Assembly (NCBI GenBank): GCA_900548975.1
Contig: URMS01000004.1
Coordinates: forward strand, 70,310 to 134,309
Origin: an uncultured Porphyromonadaceae bacterium
GTDB taxonomy: Bacteria > Bacteroidota > Bacteroidia > Bacteroidales > Muribaculaceae
Length of the DNA stretch: 64,000 nucleotides
Reading direction: 5' to 3'
Part shown: positions 1 through 6,998 of the stretch, one piece after another
How the letters are laid out: each line of letters opens with the position of its first letter
Position numbering within the stretch: the stretch's first letter is position 1
The notes under the pieces: model-generated
Told to the model about the DNA's origin: nothing
The model's input: the letters and a program-made list of their open reading frames with translations, nothing else
Databases searched by the model: none
Translations under genes and position numbers: made by a program

Positions 1-2
1 CA

Positions 3-1823
3 CGCTCGACCTACGCCCGGCGATACAAATACAACGGCAACTTCAGCCTCAGCTACCTCAAGACCATCCTCGGCGAAAAAGGCTCGCCCGACCACTCGGT
101 GCAGACCAACTTCCAGATACTGTGGAGCCACAGCCAGGACTCGAAGGCAAACCCCAACATGTCGCTCTCGGCGAGTGTAAACTTCACCACCTCGGGCTAC
201 ACACGAAACGACCTCAACTCCTACTACTCGCCATCGTTCACCGAGAACACCAAGAGCTCGACCGTCAACATGACCTACCGCTTCCCCGGCACGAAATGGA
301 GCCTGTCGACAACCATGAACGTGAGCCAGCGCACACAGGACTCGACGCTGTCGGTATCGTTCCCCAACGTCACGGTGAGTATGTCGCAGCTCTACCCTTT
401 CAAACGCAAAAAGGCGATCGGAGCCGAAAAATGGTATGAGAAGATAAAACTTTCCTACAGCGGTATATTGCAGAACTCGCTTACGGCCAAGCAGGACGAG
501 TTTTTCAAGAAAAGTCTGATAAAAGACTGGCGAAACGGCATGAAACACAACGTGCCCATCTCCGCCACATTCAATCTCTTCAACTACTTCAACCTCACGC
601 CGTCCATCAACCTCACCGACCGCATGTACACCACCAAGGTGAACCGCAGCTGGGACCCCGAGCGCAACATCGAGGTAATGGACACCACTCACAGCTTCTA
701 CAACGTGTGGGACTTCTCGGCTTCGATATCGCTCGACACCAAGCTCTACGGCTTCTTCCAGCCCATAGGCCCGCTGGGCAAGAAGATAAAGATGATACGC
801 CATGTCATGACGCCGTCGATATCGTTCAGCGGCAATCCCGACTTCTCGTCGCCCTTCTTCGGCTACTACGGCTCTTACAACTATGTCGACACCCGCGGTC
901 AGCAGCAGATACGCAAATTCAGCTACTTCCCCAACGCCCTCTTCGGCGTGCCCGGTCAGGGAAAATCGGGCTCGGTGAGCATGTCGCTCTCCAACAACCT
1001 GGAGATGAAGGTGAAATCGGACAACGACTCCATCGGCGAAAAGAAAATATCGCTTATCGAGAACCTCAACATTCAGGAAAGCTACAACTTCGCCGCCGAC
1101 TCCCTCAACTGGAGCGACCTATCCACATCCATACTGCTGCGACTCACCAAGGGCTTCAACCTCAACCTCTCGGCCACCTGGGATGTGTATACCTACGCCC
1201 TCAACGAAGCCGGCAACCCGGTGCGCGTCAACAAGACGCGTCTGGCCGCAGGCAAGGGCCTGGGACGACTCATGCGCACCGGCACATCGTTCTCATATAC
1301 ATTCAACAACGACACATTCAAGAAAAAAGGCACCAAGGACAAACCCGGCACCGACGGCCAGGACAACAACCAGAACAACTCCGGCGCCATGAACGAGCGC
1401 AACAACCGCGACCGCGAGAACGACACCGGCACCGAAATGAATGCCGACGGATATTCCAAATGGGAGGTGCCGTGGAGCCTGACACTCAACTACTCGGTAA
1501 ACTACGGCTACGGCTCATTCAACAAACAGAAGATGGAATACGACGGCCGCATAACCCAGAACCTGTCGTTCTCGGGCAACATACGGCCTACGCCGAACTG
1601 GAACTTCTCGCTGTCGGCATCGTACAACTTCGACACCCACAAAATCGCGTACATGAACTGCAACATATCGCGCGATCTCCACTGCTTCTCCATGAGCGCC
1701 AGCTTTGTGCCTGTGGGGCCGTATAAAAGCTACAACTTCCACATCGCTGTCAAATCGGCTATGCTCAGCGATCTGAAGTACGACAAGCGCTCCTCGATGA
1801 CCAACGGTGTAAGCTGGTACTGA
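3..1823 (+). CDS. lptD: LPS assembly outer-membrane barrel LptD (C-terminal part, 5' end outside window)
   Basis: Reading frame 3 is open from the window edge to the stop at 1823, so the gene starts upstream. The visible 606 residues are an outer-membrane beta-barrel: alternating aromatic and polar strands, frequent tyrosine and asparagine, and an aromatic C-terminus (SWY). It resembles the large Bacteroidota version of LptD, which places lipopolysaccharide in the outer leaflet. Family-like stretches include KDWRNGM, LYGFFQP, RHVMTPSISF and YGVPGQGK-type FGVPGQGKSG. A charged low-complexity insert rich in Asn, Asp and Arg (codons around 1330-1445) probably forms an extracellular loop. The periplasmic jellyroll domain and signal peptide are not in the window. 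SprA was considered, but the barrel motifs fit LptD better. Confidence 0.8.
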   Translation, partial: RSTYARRYKYNGNFSLSYLKTILGEKGSPDHSVQTNFQILWSHSQDSKANPNMSLSASVNFTTSGYTRNDLNSYYSPSFTENTKSSTVNMTYRFPGTKWSLSTTMNVSQRTQDSTLSVSFPNVTVSMSQLYPFKRKKAIGAEKWYEKIKLSYSGILQNSLTAKQDEFFKKSLIKDWRNGMKHNVPISATFNLFNYFNLTPSINLTDRMYTTKVNRSWDPERNIEVMDTTHSFYNVWDFSASISLDTKLYGFFQPIGPLGKKIKMIRHVMTPSISFSGNPDFSSPFFGYYGSYNYVDTRGQQQIRKFSYFPNALFGVPGQGKSGSVSMSLSNNLEMKVKSDNDSIGEKKISLIENLNIQESYNFAADSLNWSDLSTSILLRLTKGFNLNLSATWDVYTYALNEAGNPVRVNKTRLAAGKGLGRLMRTGTSFSYTFNNDTFKKKGTKDKPGTDGQDNNQNNSGAMNERNNRDRENDTGTEMNADGYSKWEVPWSLTLNYSVNYGYGSFNKQKMEYDGRITQNLSFSGNIRPTPNWNFSLSASYNFDTHKIAYMNCNISRDLHCFSMSASFVPVGPYKSYNFHIAVKSAMLSDLKYDKRSSMTNGVSWY

Positions 1824-1863
1824 TTTTTTATCGGAAACGGTGTAACATTTGCCGTGCCTATGC

Positions 1864-1905
1864 GTCATATTAGAGAAAAGGACAGAAAACATCCTCTAAT
1901 ATGAC
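1864..1905. repeat. Perfect 12-bp inverted repeat between lptD and the GIN lipoprotein gene
   Basis: GTCATATTAGAG at 1864-1875 is the exact reverse complement of CTCTAATATGAC at 1894-1905, with an 18-base AG-rich loop. The right arm contains an in-frame ATG (1901) and ends 13 bases before the preferred start at 1919. It could be an operator, a terminator lacking a U-run, or an RNA hairpin near the ribosome binding region. Confidence 0.6.
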
Positions 1906-1918
1906 AAGCTATAAAAAC

Positions 1919-2701
1919 ATGAAAATTCTTTACTCTCTGGCCATCCTCGCGATGGCTACACTGCCAGCATGCGCGTCGCAGACTCTCAAACCGAGCTCTA
2001 ATATAGTGACCAAAACCGTGTCGATAAGCTCCTTCGACGAAATCGATGTATCGCGCGCCGATGTCATAGTACGTATAGGCACCCCAGACGGTACCGCAAA
2101 AATCAGCGCCCCCGACAACATCATCGACAAACTGAATATCGAGTGCCGCAAAGGTGAACTCACCATCGGCTACCCCTCGAAATACAATATCAACGGCAAT
2201 GTACGCACCACCGTAGAGGTGACAGCCGCCTCGCTCAGCGAGATAGACGCTTCGCTGTCGTCGAAAGTCGAAGTCCGCGGCGTGATAGATACCACAGAGA
2301 AACTCGACCTCCAGGCCGGCACATCGGCCACCATACTGCTGGGCAAAGTATCGGCCGCCAAATGCGACATCGAGTCGACGACATCGGGCACCGTAAGCAT
2401 ACAGCAGCTCACAACCTCGGGGAAGACCGAAATCACCGTCACCACATCGGCCGACGCCAAAATCGGCAACCTCTCCTGCCGCATGCTCGAAGCCACAGCC
2501 ACCACAAGCGGCGATATAGAGCTGAAAGGCGGCAAAACCGACCGTGCCGAATACACCGCCAACACATCGGGTTCCATCAACGCCTCCGCACTCACCGCCA
2601 CCACCGGCGAAGCCTTTGCCAACACCTCGGGCAGCATCAGGTGCAACATCAAAAACCCGACCGGCCTCACCTCCAACACCGGCGGCAGCATAAAAAACTG
2701 A
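1919..2701 (+). CDS. GIN-domain (DUF2807) lipoprotein
   Basis: A 260-residue envelope protein. The start at 1919 gives a compact lipoprotein signal peptide ending in LPAC; an upstream in-frame ATG at 1901 would add six residues and lies inside an inverted repeat. The mature part is a repetitive beta-helix type domain full of TTSG, NTSG and ASLS turns, which is the DUF2807 or putative autotransporter adhesin head GIN pattern common in Bacteroidota. Function of the family is not established; envelope or adhesive roles have been suggested. The residues after the acylated Cys are ASQT, without the acidic surface-export signal, so a periplasm-facing location is more likely. It is followed by a strong terminator at 2732-2764. 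Confidence 0.8.
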   Translation: MKILYSLAILAMATLPACASQTLKPSSNIVTKTVSISSFDEIDVSRADVIVRIGTPDGTAKISAPDNIIDKLNIECRKGELTIGYPSKYNINGNVRTTVEVTAASLSEIDASLSSKVEVRGVIDTTEKLDLQAGTSATILLGKVSAAKCDIESTTSGTVSIQQLTTSGKTEITVTTSADAKIGNLSCRMLEATATTSGDIELKGGKTDRAEYTANTSGSINASALTATTGEAFANTSGSIRCNIKNPTGLTSNTGGSIKN

Positions 2702-2731
2702 CGCAACCGCCGACATACATACTAACAAAAG

Positions 2732-2764
2732 GGAGCACGATCGCACAGGATCGTGCTCCTTTTG
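2732..2764 (+). terminator. Rho-independent terminator after the GIN lipoprotein
   Basis: GGAGCACGATC (2732-2742) pairs perfectly with GATCGTGCTCC (2749-2759) across a 6-base loop and is followed by TTTTG. Confidence 0.85.
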
Positions 2765-2859
2765 TTATATCGCATGCAAAAGTTGTGATATTCCATGTCA
2801 TGAAACAAATTTGGCAACTTGCGACCGTTCTTAAACCGACTGAAAAAAATCTTTTTTTG

Positions 2860-2867
2860 TAGATTTG
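2860..2867 (+). promoter_or_regulatory. -7 box of the sugar permease-kinase operon
   Basis: TAGATTTG matches the Bacteroidota -7 consensus TAnnTTTG, 27 bases before the permease ATG, just after the terminator of the preceding gene. No convincing -33 element is seen. Confidence 0.6.
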
Positions 2868-2894
2868 CACAATCTAATTACCATTCGATAAACT

Positions 2895-4070
2895 ATGTCA
2901 CAAACAATTACTACTACCGATCGCAAAGCGTTCCTGCTGCAGATCGTCCCGGTGATGCTCTGTTTCTTCGCCAGGGGTTTCGTGGACCTTGTGGGAACGG
3001 CTTCCAACTACGTGCAGAAAGATCTCGGCCTCACCGACTCCCAGGCCAATCTGTTTCCGTCGCTCGTATTTTTCTGGTTCCTGATATTCTCGGTGCCCAC
3101 CGGCATGCTCATGAACCGCATTGGCCGCAAAAAGACGGTTCTCGTGAGCCTTGTCATAACCGCAGTATCGCTTCTGGTGCCCATTGCGGGCGAGGACTAC
3201 TATACTATGCTGGTGGCTTTCTCGCTTTTAGGCATAGGCAACGCCGTGATGCAGACTTCGCTCAATCCCCTTGTGAGCAACCTTATCAGCGGCGACAAAC
3301 TGGCCTCGACGCTCACCTTCGGCCAGTTCGTCAAGGCCATCGCCTCCTTCCTGGCCCCGATTCTGGCGGCGTGGGGCGCCACTACATATCTGCCGACATT
3401 CGGTCTGGGCTGGCGTGCTCTCTTCGTTATCTATGCTGTGGTATGCTTCCTGTCGATATCGGCCCTGGCAGCCACCCCGATCGAAGAGGAACGCCCCGAC
3501 AAGGCCTCGGGCGTGGGCGAATGCCTCCGGCTGCTCGCCAGGCCCTTCGTACTGCTCTGTTTCGTGGGCATAATGTGCCATGTGGGCATCGACGTGGGCA
3601 CCAACACCACCGCGCCCAAGATTATAATGGAACGTCTCGGCCTTCCGCTCGAAGAAGCCGGATTCGCCATCAGCGTATACTTCATATTCCGCACCGCCGG
3701 CTGCTTCCTGGGGGCTTTCATACTCCGCACCGTGCCCGCGCGCATATTCTTCGGCATAAGCGTGGCCATGATGCTTGCCGCCATGGGCATGCTCATGGTG
3801 TGCGACTCGCTGACAGCCATCTATGCGGCACTGGGCCTGATAGGATTTGGCAACTCCAATATTTTCTCCGTTATCTTCTCGCAGGCCATACTCTCGAACC
3901 CGACCGAGAAAAACGAAGTGTCCGGTCTGATGATCATGGGTCTCTTCGGCGGTACCGTTTTCCCGCTTGCCATGGGATTCGCAGCCGACGCTGTCGGGCA
4001 GGCCGGCGCAGTAGCCGTGATGACTCTCGGAGTGGCATATCTCCTTTACTACACCTTTAAAATCAAATAA
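2895..4070 (+). CDS. MFS monosaccharide permease (FucP / glucose-galactose porter type)
   Basis: A 391-residue inner-membrane protein with about 12 hydrophobic segments. The MFS signature MNRIGRKK sits in the loop after the second membrane segment, and the N-terminal FFARGFVDLVGTASNYVQKDLG region is like the fucose:H+ symporter group. The next gene, 14 bases downstream, is a PfkB sugar kinase, so the pair probably imports and phosphorylates one hexose. In Bacteroides fructan loci, a permease of this kind is paired with fructokinase, which makes fructose the first guess; this is inference from gene pairing, not from a binding-site residue. The start has its own promoter 27 bases upstream and no longer start is plausible. 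Confidence 0.85.
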   Translation: MSQTITTTDRKAFLLQIVPVMLCFFARGFVDLVGTASNYVQKDLGLTDSQANLFPSLVFFWFLIFSVPTGMLMNRIGRKKTVLVSLVITAVSLLVPIAGEDYYTMLVAFSLLGIGNAVMQTSLNPLVSNLISGDKLASTLTFGQFVKAIASFLAPILAAWGATTYLPTFGLGWRALFVIYAVVCFLSISALAATPIEEERPDKASGVGECLRLLARPFVLLCFVGIMCHVGIDVGTNTTAPKIIMERLGLPLEEAGFAISVYFIFRTAGCFLGAFILRTVPARIFFGISVAMMLAAMGMLMVCDSLTAIYAALGLIGFGNSNIFSVIFSQAILSNPTEKNEVSGLMIMGLFGGTVFPLAMGFAADAVGQAGAVAVMTLGVAYLLYYTFKIK

Positions 4071-4084
4071 ATACCATATACATC

Positions 4085-4969
4085 ATGACAAACGACAACA
4101 TAGTGGTCGGAATGGGCGAAGCCCTGTGGGACGTTCTGCCCGAAGGCAAAAAAATAGGCGGAGCACCGGCCAACTTCGCATACCATGTGTCGCAGTTCGG
4201 GCTGCCCAGCTGCGTGGTCAGCGCTGTCGGCGCCGACGCCCTCGGTCGTGAAATAGTAGAAAACTTCACCTCCAAGGGCCTTACCCATCTCTTGCCCGAA
4301 GTGCCCTACCCTACCGGTACCGTGCAGGTGGAAATCGACCAGGCAGGCATCCCCCAGTATGACATCAGGGAGAATGTGGCCTGGGACAATATTCCTTTCA
4401 CGCCGCAGCTCGAGGCACTCGCGCGACGCACCCGGGCGGTATGCTTCGGTTCGCTTGCCCAGCGCAATGTGGTGTCGCGCAACACAATCGGCAGCTTCCT
4501 CGACGCCATGCCCCGACGCGATGATAGCCTGGTGGTATTCGACGTGAACCTGCGCCAGGGCTTCTACAACAAGGAGATACTATGCGACTCGATGTCGCGC
4601 TGCAACATACTGAAAATTAACGACGAAGAGCTCGTAGCCGTAAGCCGCATGTTCGGCTATCCCGGCATCGACCTGCAGGACAAATGCTGGATACTGCTCG
4701 GCAAATATAATCTGAAGATGCTCATCCTCACCTGCGGCATCAACGGCAGCTACGTATTCACTCCCGGCAACATTTCGTTCATGCCCACACCCAAGGTCGA
4801 GGTCGCCGATACCGTCGGCGCAGGCGACTCCTTCACGGCCGCGTTCATAGCCAATATACTGAAAGGCAAACCGGTGGCCGAGGCCCATGCAAAAGCCGTG
4901 CAGACATCGGCCTTCGTGTGCACTAAAAACGGCGCCATGCCCGTACTTCCGGCCGAGCTCACCGACTGA
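4085..4969 (+). CDS. PfkB-family carbohydrate kinase, probable fructokinase
   Basis: A 294-residue cytoplasmic kinase of the ribokinase/PfkB family that phosphorylates a sugar with ATP. The N-terminal sugar-binding signature GGAPANFA is at residues 25-32. The C-terminal signature DTVGAGDSF is at 242-250, with Asp248 as the expected catalytic base and GAG as the anion hole. Length is normal for bacterial fructokinases. The gene follows the permease by 14 bases and is co-transcribed with it. Fructose is the likely substrate by comparison with Bacteroides loci having the same pair, but a related ketose or adenosine-type substrate cannot be excluded from sequence alone. Confidence 0.85.
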   Translation: MTNDNIVVGMGEALWDVLPEGKKIGGAPANFAYHVSQFGLPSCVVSAVGADALGREIVENFTSKGLTHLLPEVPYPTGTVQVEIDQAGIPQYDIRENVAWDNIPFTPQLEALARRTRAVCFGSLAQRNVVSRNTIGSFLDAMPRRDDSLVVFDVNLRQGFYNKEILCDSMSRCNILKINDEELVAVSRMFGYPGIDLQDKCWILLGKYNLKMLILTCGINGSYVFTPGNISFMPTPKVEVADTVGAGDSFTAAFIANILKGKPVAEAHAKAVQTSAFVCTKNGAMPVLPAELTD

Positions 4970-4989
4970 GCCGCAGCCGACAAACACAT

Positions 4990-5023
4990 CTCCCGGCCTG
5001 CGCACTGCGCCGCGGGCCGGGAG
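4990..5023 (+). terminator. Possible terminator after the sugar kinase
   Basis: CTCCCGGCC (4990-4998) pairs with GGCCGGGAG (5015-5023) over a 16-base loop. No U-run follows directly (AAAAC), so termination is likely but not certain. Confidence 0.5.
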
Positions 5024-5063
5024 AAAACATGAAAGCGACGATTGCTCTTTCATTTTTTATGCT

Positions 5064-5071
5064 TACTTTTG
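5064..5071 (+). promoter_or_regulatory. -7 box of the GT2 gene
   Basis: TACTTTTG matches TAnnTTTG. A TTG at 5042-5044 lies 19 bases upstream, the expected -33 spacing. The GT2 start codon is 34 bases downstream. Confidence 0.7.
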
Positions 5072-5105
5072 TGAGCCTTTTTGAGGCAGCAATATCGTCA
5101 ACGAA

Positions 5106-6290
5106 ATGTACTTCTCACCCACAATATCATTTACGGCCCTTTGGCTCATAGGCGCATGCGCCCTGTGTGTGCTTGCGGTAGCCGCTTTCTATTTCTTCCG
5201 TGTACGCACTGTGGTAAACTACCGGCGCCGCGCCGACGGCGAGCGTCCCGACAAGCCCGACTCCGACTATCTGCCGGCTTCGGTGATAATATACTCGCAG
5301 GGCGATGCCGAAAATCTGCACGAGCTCCTCGAAGTGGTCCTCAACCAGGACTATCCGGCGGCCTACGAAGTTATTGTGGTGAACGAAGGCGAGGCATCCG
5401 ATGTGCGCGACACCGTTGGCATGCTCCGCAACCGATATCCCAACCTCTATCTCACATTCACACCCGAAGGCGTGGTGAATCTGAGCCGTAAGAAGCTCGC
5501 GCTCACACTCGGCATCAAGGCCGCGCGCTACGATGTGGCCGTACTCACCACCACGGCGGCCACGGTGACATCGCCCCTGTGGCTGCGGCGCATGACATGG
5601 CGCTTCGACAAGAACTCTCCCGCCGAAGTGGTGCTCGGGTTTGCAGCCGTCGACCCCGGCGAAGACTCCGCCCACGGCTGCCGGAGAAGGGCGTTCGACT
5701 TCGTGGCCGAAAGCGTACGCTGGCTTTCGGTGGCCATAGCGGGCAAACCGTTCCGCGGCACCGAGTACAACATAGCCTACCGCCGGTCTCTGTTCCTGAA
5801 AAACAAAGGATTCGCCCGCTCGCTCAATCTGCACTACGGCGACGACGATATCTTCATATCCGAAATCGCCAACAGGCACAACACCCAGGTAGAGCTGTCG
5901 GAGGATTCGATCGTTCTGCTGCGCGAAGGCAACCATCCGCGCCTGTTCAACGAGCGGGTGCTTCGGCGCATATTCACCGAGCGTTTCATCCGCCGCAAAC
6001 CGCGCGTGCTCGTGCCCCTCACAGGCATATTGCAGATCGCAGCCATAGCCTGCGGAGCAGCAGCGGCCGTAATCGACTGGCCCAATCTTCAGGTCGCCGT
6101 TATCGCCGCGGTGCTTATAGTAGCCATGCTGGCTTTCGACATCGCCACATGGCGCAAAGCCATGAAAGCGCTCAAATCGCGCCCGCTGTGCATCACCATT
6201 CCCTGGTTCGTGCTCACACACCCTCTGCGCCGGGGCATGGCGCGCCTGCACGCACGACTCGGCAAACAGAAAAAATATACCTGGGACTGA
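5106..6290 (+). CDS. Membrane-anchored family 2 glycosyltransferase with altered DXD site
   Basis: A 394-residue protein with an N-terminal membrane segment (about 8-30), a GT2-type Rossmann region starting at PASVIIYSQGDAENL, and two membrane segments near 305-350. The order of conserved blocks, including VIVVNEG, SRKKLALTLGIKAA, GTEYNIAYRRSLF and GDDDIFI, follows the Bacteroidota GT2 family that extends cell-surface glycans. Where classical members have a metal- and nucleotide-sugar-binding DXD, this one has VLTTTAAT (residues 146-153), with Thr148-150. The later GDDD motif is intact. It may use an altered donor site or be a weak or inactive enzyme. A single-gene unit with its own promoter; its last codons form part of the rpiB terminator. 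Confidence 0.75.
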   Translation: MYFSPTISFTALWLIGACALCVLAVAAFYFFRVRTVVNYRRRADGERPDKPDSDYLPASVIIYSQGDAENLHELLEVVLNQDYPAAYEVIVVNEGEASDVRDTVGMLRNRYPNLYLTFTPEGVVNLSRKKLALTLGIKAARYDVAVLTTTAATVTSPLWLRRMTWRFDKNSPAEVVLGFAAVDPGEDSAHGCRRRAFDFVAESVRWLSVAIAGKPFRGTEYNIAYRRSLFLKNKGFARSLNLHYGDDDIFISEIANRHNTQVELSEDSIVLLREGNHPRLFNERVLRRIFTERFIRRKPRVLVPLTGILQIAAIACGAAAAVIDWPNLQVAVIAAVLIVAMLAFDIATWRKAMKALKSRPLCITIPWFVLTHPLRRGMARLHARLGKQKKYTWD

Positions 6291-6300
6291 CCCAGGTATA
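6276..6300 (-). terminator. Terminator of rpiB, embedded in the end of the GT2 gene
   Basis: TATACCTGGG (6276-6285) and CCCAGGTATA (6291-6300) are perfect complements with loop ACTGA. Read on the minus strand, the hairpin follows the rpiB stop by 24 bases and is followed by a T-run (complement of the A-run before 6276). The GT2 stop codon (6288-6290) is in the loop. Confidence 0.75.
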
Positions 6301-6324
6301 AGACGTAAACGGTTTTATCCTGAT

Positions 6325-6789
6325 TTACTGGCAGCTATTGGTCACCGGCATCTTGGCTATGCGGCGTGCATGGCGTCCGCCCTCGAACTCGGTAGACAGG
6401 AACACGTCGAGAATCTCGAGCGCCAGTTCGGGCGATATGAAGCGCGCGGGGAGCACAAGCACATTGGCATCGTTGTGTGCGCGGGCCAGGCGAGCCAGTT
6501 CGGGAGTCCAGCACAGAGCCGCACGTATGCCCTGGTGCTTGTTGAGAGTCATGCCGATGCCGTTGCCGCTGCCGCAGATGGCGATACCGGGGTAATTCTC
6601 GCCTTTTTCGATTGCCACCGCGCAGGGATGCGCATAGTCGGCATAGTCGCAGCTTTCGGCGCTGTGTGTGCCGAAATCGCGGCATTCTATACCTTTCGAT
6701 TCAAGATAGCCTTCGATTATGCCTTTCAGCTCGTAACCGGCGTGGTCGCTGCATATTGCAGGAATAAGTCCCTCTTTCAAAATTGTCAT
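6325..6789 (-). CDS. rpiB: Ribose-5-phosphate isomerase B
   Basis: A 154-residue cytoplasmic enzyme of the RpiB/LacAB family that interconverts ribose 5-phosphate and ribulose 5-phosphate in the pentose phosphate pathway. The N-terminal SDHAGYELK motif, Cys72 in the CGSGNGIG loop (the catalytic Cys position in RpiB), the following R-AA-C, and the HNDANVLVLPAR block are all present. Length is typical. It is transcribed alone, convergent with the GT2 gene, with a promoter box about 70 bases upstream and a strong terminator overlapping the neighbour's end. Confidence 0.93.
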   Translation of the reverse strand: MTILKEGLIPAICSDHAGYELKGIIEGYLESKGIECRDFGTHSAESCDYADYAHPCAVAIEKGENYPGIAICGSGNGIGMTLNKHQGIRAALCWTPELARLARAHNDANVLVLPARFISPELALEILDVFLSTEFEGGRHARRIAKMPVTNSCQ

Positions 6790-6860
6790 AGCAGTATGTG
6801 TTTTAGCACGTTGTCATAGTGTTGCCGGACAAGCCGCTTCTCGCCGCGACTTATCCGTCA

Positions 6861-6868
6861 CAAAAATA
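6861..6868 (-). promoter_or_regulatory. -7 box of rpiB (minus strand)
   Basis: The minus strand reads TATTTTTG. A TTG at 6888-6890 (minus strand) is 19 bases upstream, matching the -33 spacing. The predicted leader to the rpiB ATG is about 65-70 bases. Confidence 0.65.
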
Positions 6869-6900
6869 AATAAAAAAACGCAATCGGCAATAGCTAAGCT

Positions 6901-6942
6901 CCAAACGTTAAATAATGTCAGAATGGCAGATTTTACGTTTGG
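6901..6942. promoter_or_regulatory. Candidate operator upstream of htpG: CCAAACGT inverted repeat overlapping the -7 box
   Basis: CCAAACGTTAAA (6901-6912) faces TTTTACGTTTGG (6931-6942); the CCAAACGT/ACGTTTGG cores are exact complements. The right arm contains the htpG -7 box TACGTTTG (6934-6941), so a protein bound to the repeat would cover the promoter. It does not match the CIRCE consensus. Confidence 0.5.
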
Positions 6943-6998
6943 CATCATATTTGTAGATTGTTATGTATATAACAAACGAAACTAAAATAATTCTCTAT

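Noticed and set aside
3..1823. SprA/Sov or another gliding or type 9 secretion component
   Set aside because: The barrel motifs (KDWRNGM, FGVPGQGKSG, MTPSISF) fit Bacteroidota LptD, and no other secretion-system gene is nearby.
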